The position numbers and the translations under genes were made by a program. A model generated the notes under the pieces. The model saw only the letters and a program-made list of their open reading frames with translations. It was not told the DNA's origin and made no database searches. A stretch of 64,000 nucleotides of DNA from Chloroflexota bacterium (GTDB taxonomy: Bacteria; Chloroflexota; Anaerolineae; B4-G1; DUEL01): NCBI GenBank assembly GCA_014874475.1, contig JADBJJ010000012.1, forward strand, positions 62,001 through 126,000. Direction: 5' to 3'. Position 1 is the first letter of the stretch. Every line of letters begins with the position of its first letter. Of this stretch, positions 43,843-52,249 are shown piece after piece.

Positions 43843-44864
43843 CGGTCCCGAAAAGCCAGTTGTTGCACCAGGTCGGTCAGGGCGTCGGCAGCGGGGCCGC
43901 TCAAGCGGGCTTCCTGCAGAGCCTGGACAGCGCGGGAGGCTTCTTTCAGCACCTGCTCCCGAGCCGCCTCCTGGGCTCCGGAGCGGTTGATGAGGGCCAT
44001 CGCGGCCTTCAGATCGCCGGAAGAGCATGCGGCATTAGAGAGAAGATGGTGAAGGCTGGGCTCTTGGCCCAGGGCGTAGAGGACGGGGAACGTCTTCTTG
44101 CCGCGCCGGAGGTCGGAGCCCACTGGCTTGCCGGTGACGGCAGGGTCGCCCCAGAGGCCCAGGATGTCGTCCTGAATCTGGAAGGCGATACCAGCGTGGT
44201 GACCGAAAGTCCGCAGTCGCCCGCGCGCGTCGGCGGAAGCGCCGGCTACCAGAGCCCCCAGTTCGCAGGCCGCCGCGAGCAGTGCCGCTGTCTTGCGAGC
44301 GATCATAAAGAGATAATCCTCCACAGAGACCTTCTCCTGTTCCTCAAACCGCAGGTCCAGAAACTGCCCCTCGGTGAGACGCTGGCAGGCCACCAGGAGA
44401 ATCCGGAGGGCCGCCAGGATCGTCTCCGGAGGGACGCCCTGGTCCGCCAGCCGGAAGAGGGTCTGGTGGGCCAGGGTGAAGAGAGTGTCCCCGGCGTTCA
44501 ATGCTTGAGGCACCCCCCAGACTGACCAGACAGTGGGACGGCCGCGCCGGGTGCTATCGCCGTCCTCAATGTCGTCGTGGATGAGGGAGAAGTTATGGAC
44601 CAGTTCCACAGCGGCGGCAGCGGGCAGGGCCCGTTCCCAATCGCCGCCACATGCCTCGCAGCAGAGGAGGCAGAGGACAGGGCGGATGCGCTTGCCGGTG
44701 GGTTGTGGGCCGACGATGGACCGGAATTCCCGGTCCTGCCAGCCCAGATGGTAGCGGAGCATGCCGTAGAGGTCGCGAAGGGAAGGCTCTGAGGTCGCTA
44801 CCACGGCCTGCATCTCCGCTTCCAGTGCAGGGAGATAGTGGTCCAGGTAGTCCCGAAAGGCCAT
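43839..44864 (-). CDS. Polyprenyl (geranylgeranyl-type) diphosphate synthase
   Basis: 341 residues. Condenses isopentenyl diphosphate units onto allylic diphosphates. Both aspartate-rich motifs are present: LIHDDIEDGD (first) and IQDDILGLWGD (second), plus GKRIRP near 50 and KTAALLAAACELGAL. The product length cannot be read with certainty; residues before the first motif are small and aromatic-poor, favouring C20 or longer. The ATG at 44864 follows GGGAGGAG. Confidence 0.93.
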   Translation of the reverse strand: MAFRDYLDHYLPALEAEMQAVVATSEPSLRDLYGMLRYHLGWQDREFRSIVGPQPTGKRIRPVLCLLCCEACGGDWERALPAAAAVELVHNFSLIHDDIEDGDSTRRGRPTVWSVWGVPQALNAGDTLFTLAHQTLFRLADQGVPPETILAALRILLVACQRLTEGQFLDLRFEEQEKVSVEDYLFMIARKTAALLAAACELGALVAGASADARGRLRTFGHHAGIAFQIQDDILGLWGDPAVTGKPVGSDLRRGKKTFPVLYALGQEPSLHHLLSNAACSSGDLKAAMALINRSGAQEAAREQVLKEASRAVQALQEARLSGPAADALTDLVQQLAFRDR

Positions 44865-44930
44865 AAATCTCCTCCCTTTTCGGGAGAGGGGGGCGGCGGC
44901 CTGCAAGCCGCCGCCGTAAACCCCATCCTC

Positions 44931-46172
44931 TCAACTCCGCAGAATTCGCCAGATTTCCCGCATAGTCGGGCGTTTGCCGTAGATGAGCAACCCCACCCGG
45001 AAGAGTTTGGCCCCCAGCCAGAGGGCGGCCGGGATGGAGAGGAGCAGGACCCCGATACTCCCGGCGACGTCCACCCAGGGCACCTCCCCCAGCGGAACGC
45101 GTAGCATCATCATCGTCGGAGCGGTGAGGGGGAAGAAACTGAACACCCGGGCGATGGGCGCGTTCGGATTGATCATCACAAAACTGGCTATCGTATAGGG
45201 GATGACGGCGGCGAAGGAGAAAATACCCCCCAGTTGCTGGCTCTCCCGCAGCGTCGTCCCCAGCGCGCCCACGCCCGCCATCAGGACGGCGTAGAGCAGA
45301 TAGCCCAGGAGGTAGTAGACAACGCCCAGGACAAAGACTCGCGCGGGGATGCCGATGTTCCCCAACGTGGCCAGGAGGGTCGCCATGCCGCCGGTGAAAC
45401 CCCAGGCGCTCCCCAGCCAGATGAGCACCTGGGTCAAGCCCAGCGCGCCCAGGCCCAGCACCTTCCCGGCCATCAATTCCGTCGGACGGACCGAGGAGAT
45501 GAGGATTTCCACGACGCGGCTCTCTTTCTCTTCGGCGACGCTCTGGAGGAGGTAGCCGGAAGAGGAGAAGATGGTCATAACCAGAAAGATGGCCAGGAAG
45601 TAGGGGACCAGGAAGGTGAAAATCATTCCCCCACCCCGCTCCTGGCCCGTACCAGAGAGGATGCGGGCCTGGAGGTTTTCCAGTGGGTCGGCGACGCGGC
45701 GCCTGAGGGCCGGATCCGCCTGGTCTGCTAGCATATGATTCACCAGGAAGGCCCGCACCCGATCCGAATCAGCCAGCGCGGCCTCGCCGAAACTTTCCCG
45801 GGTCACCGCGGTGATTCGTCCAGTCTCCAGATAGTCCTCGCCGATGAGCAGTACAGCCTGAAGTTTATCGGCGCGCAGGGCAGCCTCTGCCTCCTCAGAA
45901 TCCCCGTAGAGGATGAAAGTCTCCTGGTACTCCGGCATGATGGGGGTGAAATACCCGGAGCGGTCCACAACGCCGATGGGCTTCCGACCGATGTCAAACT
46001 GCTGCTCCAGCCAGTTTGCCACCGCATCGCCCCGAGGGAGCAGGAGCGCGACCAGTATCAGGATAATCAACCCCAGCGCCGGAATAATGGCCGTCATAAT
46101 GATGAATCCGGTCCGGCGGACGTTGGTCAGGTATTCATGCCGGGTAATCGTCCAAATTTTACGCCAGTTCAT
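44931..46172 (-). CDS. ABC-2 type exporter permease (NatB/YhaP-like)
   Basis: 413 residues. Helix 1 (about 22-44) is followed by a large external domain (to about 175) and five or six C-terminal helices; the cytoplasmic EKESRVVEILISSVRPTELMAGK is the hallmark of NatB/YhaP-type permeases. It pairs with the ATPase encoded just upstream on the same strand. Sodium or drug export is known for relatives; the substrate here is unknown. ATG at 46172 follows GGAGGA. Confidence 0.88.
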   Translation of the reverse strand: MNWRKIWTITRHEYLTNVRRTGFIIMTAIIPALGLIILILVALLLPRGDAVANWLEQQFDIGRKPIGVVDRSGYFTPIMPEYQETFILYGDSEEAEAALRADKLQAVLLIGEDYLETGRITAVTRESFGEAALADSDRVRAFLVNHMLADQADPALRRRVADPLENLQARILSGTGQERGGGMIFTFLVPYFLAIFLVMTIFSSSGYLLQSVAEEKESRVVEILISSVRPTELMAGKVLGLGALGLTQVLIWLGSAWGFTGGMATLLATLGNIGIPARVFVLGVVYYLLGYLLYAVLMAGVGALGTTLRESQQLGGIFSFAAVIPYTIASFVMINPNAPIARVFSFFPLTAPTMMMLRVPLGEVPWVDVAGSIGVLLLSIPAALWLGAKLFRVGLLIYGKRPTMREIWRILRS

Positions 46173-46183
46173 AGAATCCTCCC

Positions 46184-46209
46184 GTAGCACAAGATCAATC
46201 TTGCGCCAC
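46184..46209. repeat. Palindromic element copy 4, covering a stop codon
   Basis: Arms GTAGCACAAGAT and ATCTTGCGCCAC; it encodes the last residues and the stop (AQD-stop) of the upstream ATPase gene. Confidence 0.65.
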
Positions 46210-47079
46210 AGCGCGAATAAAAATCTCCTCCAGAGGCACCGGGGCGACCTCAAAGGCCTGGACGTCCACACCCCGGTCCACCAGGGCCCGGAGAACGTCG
46301 CGTGGGGCGGTTCCCTCCGCCAGGGAGAGGTCGTAGGCTCCGTCTTTGGGCTCCACAGCGACAACGCCAGGCAAACCGGGAGGAAGTTCCGGCGCCCGCA
46401 CCCGGACGGCGTGGGGAGCGAACTGCCGCTTGATCTCCGTCAACGGGCCGTAAAGAACCGACCGCCCCCGGTTGATGAGCAGGATGCGGTCGCAGAGGAC
46501 CTCCACCAGGTTCATCTGATGGGTGCTGAGGATGACGGTCTTCCCCTCCCGGTGCAGGTCGGCGATGACTCCCTTGACCCGCTCCACGTTGACCGGGTCC
46601 AGCCCCTGGAAGGGTTCATCCAGGAAGACCAAGTCGGGGTCGTGGACGATGCTGGCGACGACCTGGACCCGCTGCTGCATGCCGCGGCTGAGGTCCTTGA
46701 CCTTGCTGGTGGCCCGGTCTTCCAGCCCTATGTGCTCCAGCCACTGGAGCGCGCGCTGGCGGGCCTGGACGCGGTCGGCCCCCTTCAACTCTGCCAGGTA
46801 GACCAGCAAATCCAGCACGCGGACGTTACGGTAGAGCCCTCGCTCCTCGGGCAGGTAGCCGATGCGGGGTTGAGCCGCGGCGGGCGAGCCGCCCAGGACA
46901 GTTATGTGCCCCGAGTCGGGCGAGATGATATCCAGAATCATCCGGATGGTGGTCGTCTTCCCGGCCCCGTTGGGCCCCAGCAGGCCGAAGACCTCCCCTG
47001 GCTCCACCTCAAAGGAGAGATCGTCCACAGCGACCAGGTCGCCAAAGCGTTTGGTGAGGTGCTGTACCTGGAGAATCAT
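46195..47079 (-). CDS. ABC exporter ATPase (NatA-like)
   Basis: 294 residues. Walker A GPNGAGKTTT near 35, signature LSRGMQQRV near 128, Walker B LVFLDEPFQGLD near 148, H-loop STHQMN near 185, and a C-terminal regulatory domain of about 80 residues. It energises the permease encoded 22 bases downstream. The end of the gene lies inside a palindromic repeat that supplies its stop codon. Confidence 0.92.
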   Translation of the reverse strand: MILQVQHLTKRFGDLVAVDDLSFEVEPGEVFGLLGPNGAGKTTTIRMILDIISPDSGHITVLGGSPAAAQPRIGYLPEERGLYRNVRVLDLLVYLAELKGADRVQARQRALQWLEHIGLEDRATSKVKDLSRGMQQRVQVVASIVHDPDLVFLDEPFQGLDPVNVERVKGVIADLHREGKTVILSTHQMNLVEVLCDRILLINRGRSVLYGPLTEIKRQFAPHAVRVRAPELPPGLPGVVAVEPKDGAYDLSLAEGTAPRDVLRALVDRGVDVQAFEVAPVPLEEIFIRAVAQD

Positions 47080-47297
47080 AGAACTCCTTTAGGAATGAGC
47101 AGTGACGGAATGCTCAACGGCAGGGGTATTCTTTGCGTGCTCTTCGGTTCGCCGTTTTTCGCCTCCCAGGGCAAGGAAGTCTCTTTCGGACCGTGGCCCT
47201 CGCCTCAGACTGGAAAGGCTGTTCCATATTTCTCTCTTCCCCCGCCGCCGAAGGAGAGCAGGAGGGCTATCCTCCACCAAGAACCCGCACCGTCGCC

Positions 47298-48014
47298 CTA
47301 CGGGGTCGGTGTCAGCGGGACAACGGTCACCAGAATAGTGGGCGGAGGCGGGGCTGGGGTGGCTTCAGCAAAGACAACTTCCCGAAAGCCGAAGCCTTTA
47401 ATGAAGCCCTCCAGGAAAGAGCGGGCATTCCGGTCTGCCGTCTCCAGGATACCATCAGCCAGGGCAGCCCGGAGAATTTCCTGCTCCGCCGCCTGCCGCG
47501 CCGCCGTCTCCAGGTCTGGCTTCATCCCGAAAACCCCCGTCTCCCGGTCGTAAACGAAGGTCTTCTCGTTGTCCAGCCGGACGACGAAGACTTCAGCCGG
47601 AGGAAGAGTCAGCACCACCCGGTCATCGTTCGTCACTGTCACGTCTCCCTCCTGGACCTGGCTCAGGTCCACGCCCGCGATGACTTGCCCGTGGGCGACC
47701 AGGAGGAGTTTGTCGCCGAAAAGGAAGGCCAGCGCCCCTTGCCCAGATTCGGCGGTAATGACTTTTTCAACCGTATAGACGACGGTTTCCAGCCGGCTGA
47801 GGTTCTGCACTTCCCGCAAGATGGTTGCCGGACTGGGACGGATGGTGGGGGTGGGATGGAGAATTTCCTCCATTTCCCGCTCCAGCGTCTCCCGGGCCTG
47901 ACCCAACGGATTTAGACGCGCCCGGATATCCGGCGCCAGCCAGATGACCAGCGCGATCAGGGCGATCAGGAGCAGAACAATAACTGCGGTTGCATATCCG
48001 GGACGGGAGCCCAT
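47298..48014 (-). CDS. DUF4230 family membrane-anchored protein
   Basis: 238 residues. One N-terminal helix (about 9-30), then an external domain with the DUF4230 pattern: LREVQNLSRLETVVYTVEKVI, GQVIAGVDLSQV, ATNDD-like VTNDDRVVLTLPPAEVF, and the C-terminal helix with AARQAAEQEILRAAL. Function of the family is unknown. ATG at 48014 is preferred over 48026 because GGAG lies six bases before it. Confidence 0.8.
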   Translation of the reverse strand: MGSRPGYATAVIVLLLIALIALVIWLAPDIRARLNPLGQARETLEREMEEILHPTPTIRPSPATILREVQNLSRLETVVYTVEKVITAESGQGALAFLFGDKLLLVAHGQVIAGVDLSQVQEGDVTVTNDDRVVLTLPPAEVFVVRLDNEKTFVYDRETGVFGMKPDLETAARQAAEQEILRAALADGILETADRNARSFLEGFIKGFGFREVVFAEATPAPPPPTILVTVVPLTPTP

Positions 48015-48048
48015 AGCACTCTCCATATTTTGCTATTGTGTTGTGAAG

Positions 48049-48077
48049 ATTGTAACACGATTCACGTCTTATGCAAA
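48049..48077 (-). promoter_or_regulatory. Promoter of the DUF4230 gene
   Basis: Minus strand TTTGCA (48077-48072), 17-base spacer, TACAAT (48054-48049), with TGT before the -10. Back-to-back with the plus-strand promoter beginning at 48087. Confidence 0.6.
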
Positions 48078-48086
48078 CTGTTCCGC

Positions 48087-48115
48087 TTGCCAAACCGTCC
48101 AAGTTATGCTATAAC
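48087..48115 (+). promoter_or_regulatory. Promoter of the BMP lipoprotein gene
   Basis: TTGCCA at 48087-48092, 17-base spacer, TATAAC at 48110-48115, TGC before the -10. About 110 bases of leader precede the ATG at 48234. Confidence 0.6.
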
Positions 48116-48233
48116 AAAAGCGCATCCATTTTCCGATGAAGGAGGTGACCCCCTGGCTCAATTCTGCTACTGTTAACCGTTCTCTTCCCAAGTTCTTGAT
48201 GATCACTCCCATCTATTGCTGGAGGAAGGTGCC

Positions 48234-49430
48234 ATGTCTAAACGTCTCTGGACCCCTATCGTACTTACTGTTATCCTTGCGCTGCTGCTGGCTGCGTGCC
48301 AGCCCAGGGTAGCCCCCACCCCCGAGGGTCCCCAATTAGGGAAACTGAAGGCCTGCTTCATCTACGTCGGCCCCATCGGCGATATCGGCTGGACCCATGC
48401 CCATGACCAGGCCCGCCAGATTGTAGCGAAGCAGTTCCCGTGGCTGGAGACGGTCTACGCCGAGTCGGTGCCAGAAGCGGACGTGGAGCGGTTCCTGGAC
48501 CGCTTCGTGGTGGAGGAGGAGTGCGACGTTGTCTTCACCACCAGTTTCGGTTTTATGGACGGGACCCTGGCGGCGGCTCAGAAGTACCCCGATAAAATCT
48601 TCTTCCACTGCTCCGGTTACAAGCGGGCCCCCAATATGGGCACCTATATGGCCGACTTCTATCAGGTCTACTATCTGAACGGCCTGATGGCCGGCGCGCT
48701 GACCAAGAGCGGCAAGGTCGGCTATGTGGCGGCCCATCCCATCCCGGAGGTCATTCGCCACATGAATGCCTTCACCATCGGCGTCCGGGAGGTCAACCCC
48801 GAGGCGACCGTGGACGTCCGCTGGATTTTCTCCTGGTACGACCCGGCCAAGGCCCGCCAGGCTGCCGAAGCGCTCATCGCCGAGGGCGTGGATGTCCTGG
48901 CCTTCACCGAGGACTCCCCCACCGTCATCCAGGTGACTGAGGAGTACACCAATAAGGGCCAGCCCACCTACTCTTTCGGCCATTACAGCCCGATGGCCCA
49001 GTTCGGCCCCAATTCCATGGTCAGCGGCCAGTTGGTCCACTGGGAGCGCATCTACGAAGACATCCTGATGAAGGTCTACCTGGGCATCTACAATAACAAG
49101 AACCTGGAGAACGTGGACTACTGGTACATCCTGGGTCAGAAGGGTGTGGAACTGGGCGGCGACTTTGGCGTCCCCCTCAACCCCAAGTTTGAGGCCCCGC
49201 TCAAAGCCGTGAAGGTCCAGGATCCGCTCCTGGGCGAGATCAGCGTCTATGACCTGGTCTTCAAGCGGCTGGAGCAGATGAGCGACCCTGCCGTCCTCTT
49301 TGACCCCTTCACTGGGCCTCTCAAGGACCAGGCGGGCCAGGAGCGGGTGAAGCCGGGCCAGCGGCTCAGCCTCTATGAGTTGACCACTATGGAGTGGTTG
49401 GTAGAAGGGAACATCGGTTCACTGCCATAA
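48234..49430 (+). CDS. BMP-family lipoprotein (nucleoside-type ABC binding protein)
   Basis: 398 residues. A lipoprotein signal ends in LLLAAC (Cys about 22). The mature part is the BMP/PnrA-like periplasmic-binding fold (IGDIGWTHAHDQARQ, ECDVVFTTSFGFMDG, GKVGYVAAHPIPEVIRHMNAFTIGVREVNP). Relatives bind purine nucleosides or other small ligands. The usual ATPase and permeases are absent on both sides, so it is an orphan binding protein or serves a transporter elsewhere. ATG at 48234 has GGAGG upstream. Confidence 0.9.
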   Translation: MSKRLWTPIVLTVILALLLAACQPRVAPTPEGPQLGKLKACFIYVGPIGDIGWTHAHDQARQIVAKQFPWLETVYAESVPEADVERFLDRFVVEEECDVVFTTSFGFMDGTLAAAQKYPDKIFFHCSGYKRAPNMGTYMADFYQVYYLNGLMAGALTKSGKVGYVAAHPIPEVIRHMNAFTIGVREVNPEATVDVRWIFSWYDPAKARQAAEALIAEGVDVLAFTEDSPTVIQVTEEYTNKGQPTYSFGHYSPMAQFGPNSMVSGQLVHWERIYEDILMKVYLGIYNNKNLENVDYWYILGQKGVELGGDFGVPLNPKFEAPLKAVKVQDPLLGEISVYDLVFKRLEQMSDPAVLFDPFTGPLKDQAGQERVKPGQRLSLYELTTMEWLVEGNIGSLP

Positions 49431-49443
49431 GGCGCCCGATGAG

Positions 49444-49476
49444 GGGCCCGGCACTCCATCGGGTGCCGGGCCCTTT
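49444..49476 (+). terminator. Intrinsic terminator after the BMP gene
   Basis: Perfect 11-bp stem (49444-49454 with 49463-49473), eight-base loop, then TTTGG. The short T tract makes it moderately strong; the next gene begins 19 bases later. Confidence 0.7.
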
Positions 49477-49494
49477 GGTGTATGGGAGGCAATT

Positions 49495-50157
49495 GTGGCA
49501 TTACTTTTTCTGGATACGGCTGACATCAATGAGGTGCGTCAGGCGGCGGCCTGGGGGGTTCTGGATGGCGTCACCACCAACCCGACGCTGATGATGCGGG
49601 CCGGCACTGCTGACCTGAAGGCCACCACGCTGGAAATCGTGGACATCGTTCAGGGGCCGGTCAGCGCCGAGGTGATCTCCACGGATGCGGAGGGGATGAT
49701 CGCTGAAGCGCGGGAGATTCTGGACTGGTCGGAACACGTCTTTGTCAAAATCCCCTGCACCGTGGAGGGGCTAAAGGCGATGCGGGAGATTTCCCGCTGG
49801 CCCAACGGGCGGATCAATGCGACGCTCATCTTCTCCCCCATTCAGGCCTATCTGGCGGCTAAAGCCGGCGCAACATATGCCTCTATCTTCGTCGGACGGA
49901 TGGACGACGCTGGCTTAGATGGGATGGAGATAGTCCGCCAGACGCGGGCTATTTTTGACCGCTACGGGTTCCACTGCCGGGTGCTGGCAGCCAGTATCCG
50001 GCATCCGGCCCATGTGGTGGAGGCACTGCTGGCGGGTGCCGACATTATCACCGTCCCCTTCGGCGTCCTCCAGCAGATGGTCCGCAGTCCGTTTACCGAC
50101 GCTGGCCTGGAACGCTTCCTGGCCGACTGGCGGAAGGTGGCGGGTTCCGCAAAATAG
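49495..50157 (+). CDS. fsa: Fructose-6-phosphate aldolase / transaldolase-like enzyme
   Basis: 220 residues, the short transaldolase form. Motifs: LFLDTADINEVRQA at the start, GVTTNPTLM, catalytic lysine in HVFVKIP (near 84), INATLIFSPIQAYLAAKAGATY and SIFVGRMDD. It makes or cleaves fructose 6-phosphate or transfers dihydroxyacetone units in the pentose phosphate pathway; the two activities are not separable by eye. GTG start at 49495 follows GGGAGG. Confidence 0.92.
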   Translation: MALLFLDTADINEVRQAAAWGVLDGVTTNPTLMMRAGTADLKATTLEIVDIVQGPVSAEVISTDAEGMIAEAREILDWSEHVFVKIPCTVEGLKAMREISRWPNGRINATLIFSPIQAYLAAKAGATYASIFVGRMDDAGLDGMEIVRQTRAIFDRYGFHCRVLAASIRHPAHVVEALLAGADIITVPFGVLQQMVRSPFTDAGLERFLADWRKVAGSAK

Positions 50158-50351
50158 CCTCCCGTAGGTTTGTTTCTCGCAACGGGAGAAATTATTCCGG
50201 CAGTTCGCCGCCCCCGGTCCCTTCTGCCCCCCATCAGTGGGGAGAAATGGGGACAAGGGGGAAGGAGGAGCAAAATCCCTCCGCAGGCGATTGCCGGGAT
50301 AGTTGGTAAGGTTGCTACAAACCCTGGAGAGATTGCGGTTGGAGGCGGTTC

Positions 50352-51134
50352 GTGCCACTGCCCCAAATTGTCTCCGTCCGAGAGGTTTATGTGGAGAGCC
50401 GCCGGGTGCGCACTTTCGTCCTGGACATGGCGCTCCCGGAGGCCCAGCCGGGGCAGTTCGTGATGCTCTGGCTCCCCGGCGTGGATGAAAAACCCATTTC
50501 CATTGCTAACCCCGCTCCGCTGACGCTCACCGTCGCCCGTGTCGGTCCATTCAGCACTGCGCTTCACCGGATCCGCGAAGGGGGTAAAGTGGGAGTGCGT
50601 GGACCGTTCGGCCAGGGTTTCCGTCTCCACTCGGACCGGCCAGCCCTGCTGATCGGCGGCGGTTATGGCGTGGCGCCTCTGTATTTCCTGGCCTGCCACA
50701 CGGTCCGAGAGGAGATTCCCACGACCGTTGTCGTGGGCGCCCGACGGGCTAATGACCTCATCTACGTGGACCGCTTCCGGGCCCTGGGGGTGGAAGTGGT
50801 GGTCGCCACCGACGACGGCTCCGCCGGGCAGCGGGGGACGGCCGTGATGGCGGCGCTGGAGGCCGCCCGGCGCAACCCACCCCCGGCTGTTTACGCCTGT
50901 GGGCCGGAGCCGATGCTGGTGGCTGTCTTGCGACTCTGTCAGGAGTACTCGCTGCCGGGTCAGTTGAGCGTGGAGCGTTATATGAAGTGCGGCTTCGGCA
51001 TCTGCGGACAGTGCGCGCTGGATGGGATGCTGGTCTGCCTGGATGGGCCTGTCTTCTCTGTAGAGGACCTGGCCGGCCTGACAGAGTTTGGCCGTTTCCG
51101 GCGCAATCCCACCGGCCGCCGGATGCCGGTATAA
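50352..51134 (+). CDS. pyrK: PyrK-like dihydroorotate dehydrogenase electron-transfer subunit
   Basis: 260 residues. A ferredoxin-reductase-like FAD domain, an NAD-binding domain (LLIGGGYGVAPLYFLA near 97) and a C-terminal 2Fe-2S site with cysteines CGFGICGQCALDGMLVC, the PyrK signature. It carries electrons from dihydroorotate dehydrogenase to NAD. No pyrD is adjacent, so another partner is possible. GTG start with GGAGG six to seven bases upstream. A terminator follows. Confidence 0.85.
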   Translation: MPLPQIVSVREVYVESRRVRTFVLDMALPEAQPGQFVMLWLPGVDEKPISIANPAPLTLTVARVGPFSTALHRIREGGKVGVRGPFGQGFRLHSDRPALLIGGGYGVAPLYFLACHTVREEIPTTVVVGARRANDLIYVDRFRALGVEVVVATDDGSAGQRGTAVMAALEAARRNPPPAVYACGPEPMLVAVLRLCQEYSLPGQLSVERYMKCGFGICGQCALDGMLVCLDGPVFSVEDLAGLTEFGRFRRNPTGRRMPV

Positions 51135-51173
51135 ACTTTTGCCCAGCGGTAAACCGCGGGGCTCAGCGGCCAG

Positions 51174-51211
51174 GCCCTTCGGGGGATGAACTGCCCGAAG
51201 GGCTTTGTTTT
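51174..51211 (+). terminator. Intrinsic terminator before the rpmH operon
   Basis: Perfect 10-bp stem (51174-51183 with 51194-51203), ten-base loop, then TTTGTTTT. It insulates the PyrK-like gene from the rpmH promoter. Confidence 0.9.
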
Positions 51212-51303
51212 CTGATCCCAGACGTTTCTGTCCGGGCAGGAGTGGCGAAGGTCGCCGCACAACCCCGTTTCCCATCCCTCAACAACCGTTCGTTTCACCG
51301 CGC

Positions 51304-51332
51304 TTGACCGCTTTCCCCCTCTGCGGTATAAT
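51304..51332 (+). promoter_or_regulatory. Strong promoter of the rpmH operon
   Basis: TTGACC at 51304-51309, 17-base spacer, consensus TATAAT at 51327-51332. About 60 bases of leader before rpmH. I see no clear DnaA boxes between 51135 and 51400. Confidence 0.85.
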
Positions 51333-51399
51333 GAATCTGCTTCTCCGCCGGAGAGCCATCGTGCGGAGATTCAATTTTTGTATGGGGGATGTGTGAAGG

Positions 51400-51600
51400 A
51401 TGCCGAAGCGAACATACCAGCCCAAAAAACGAAAGCGAATGCGGACGCATGGCTTCCGCGCTCGGATGGCCACTTCAACGGGTCGTCGGGTGTTGAAGGC
51501 CCGACGGCTCAAGGGGCGCCATCAATTGACCGTTCAACGTGAGTGGGCCAAGAAGTGGAACTGGAAGGAGAGCGCCCGCCGGCCCCGACGCCGGGCCTAA
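51400..51600 (+). CDS. rpmH: Ribosomal protein bL34 with C-terminal extension
   Basis: 66 residues; [22 protein letters not shown] and the [18 protein letters not shown] end of the normal 44-46-residue protein are plain. About 21 more residues rich in Trp and Arg follow ([19 protein letters not shown]). This extra part lies exactly where the rnpA reading frame starts, so the extension may exist to keep the two genes overlapped. First gene of the origin-type cluster. Confidence 0.96.
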   Translation: MPKRTYQPKKRKRMRTHGFRARMATSTGRRVLKARRLKGRHQLTVQREWAKKWNWKESARRPRRRA

Positions 51601-51977
51601 GACGGGCGGAGGGCCGTCCGGCCCGGTGGAGAGAGGTCCGGCTCCGGCGGTCTGCGGACTTTGACCGGGTCCGACAGGAAGGCCAGGCCTGGCCCCACCC
51701 GCTGCTGGTGCTGGTCGCTGCCCCCAACTCGGCCGGTGTGACCCGCATCGGGGTCGTGGCAGGACGTCGGGTGGGCACGGCGGTCGCCCGCAACCGGGCC
51801 AGGCGGCTGCTTCGGGAAGCGGCGCGGCGCCTCTATTCCCACCTGGTGCCCGGATGGGACCTTATCCTGATTGCCCGACCGTCCATCCTGGCCGTTAAAG
51901 AGCCCCAGGTGGAGGCCGCGCTGAAGGGACTGGCCCGAGAGGCTGGGTTGCTACAAGTTGCGGAGGAAGTTCGGTGA
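51543..51977 (+). CDS. rnpA: Ribonuclease P protein component, start inside rpmH
   Basis: 144 residues. Protein cofactor of RNase P. The core [17 protein letters not shown] and the RNR motif [19 protein letters not shown] (near 80) are typical. Between the rpmH stop and this core there is no in-frame ATG, GTG or TTG, so the start must be GTG at 51543 or 51555, within rpmH (overlap up to 58 bases). That gives an N-terminal extension of about 30 Pro/Arg-rich residues, as known from Thermus. Confidence 0.92.
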   Translation: MGQEVELEGERPPAPTPGLRRAEGRPARWREVRLRRSADFDRVRQEGQAWPHPLLVLVAAPNSAGVTRIGVVAGRRVGTAVARNRARRLLREAARRLYSHLVPGWDLILIARPSILAVKEPQVEAALKGLAREAGLLQVAEEVR

Positions 51978-52192
51978 AATACCTGTTGCTGGCCCTGATC
52001 CGGCTGTGGCAGTGGACCTTCTCGCGCGTTCTGCCGCCGACCTGTCGCTTCTACCCCTCCTGCTCCCAGTATGGCTACGAGGCCATCTCCCGCTACGGAG
52101 TTCTGCGCGGCGGCTGGCTGACGGTCAAACGAATTGCCCGATGCCATCCTTTCAACCCGGGCGGATACGACCCTGTTCCTGAACTGCAGTAA
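51974..52192 (+). CDS. yidD: Membrane protein insertion efficiency factor YidD
   Basis: 72 residues. [20 protein letters not shown] and [23 protein letters not shown] are the family signature, including the three conserved cysteines. It assists YidC-dependent insertion. The GTG start overlaps the rnpA stop (GTGA). Confidence 0.96.
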   Translation: MKYLLLALIRLWQWTFSRVLPPTCRFYPSCSQYGYEAISRYGVLRGGWLTVKRIARCHPFNPGGYDPVPELQ

Positions 52193-52249
52193 ATGGGTCA
52201 CTGGTACATTTACATTGCGTACACTGGTCATTTCAAGGAGAACCTCAGC

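Noticed and set aside
51135-51400. Replication origin upstream of rpmH
   Set aside because: The gene order suggests origin proximity, but I find no cluster of TTATCCACA-like boxes, no AT-rich unwinding stretch and no dnaA in the window.
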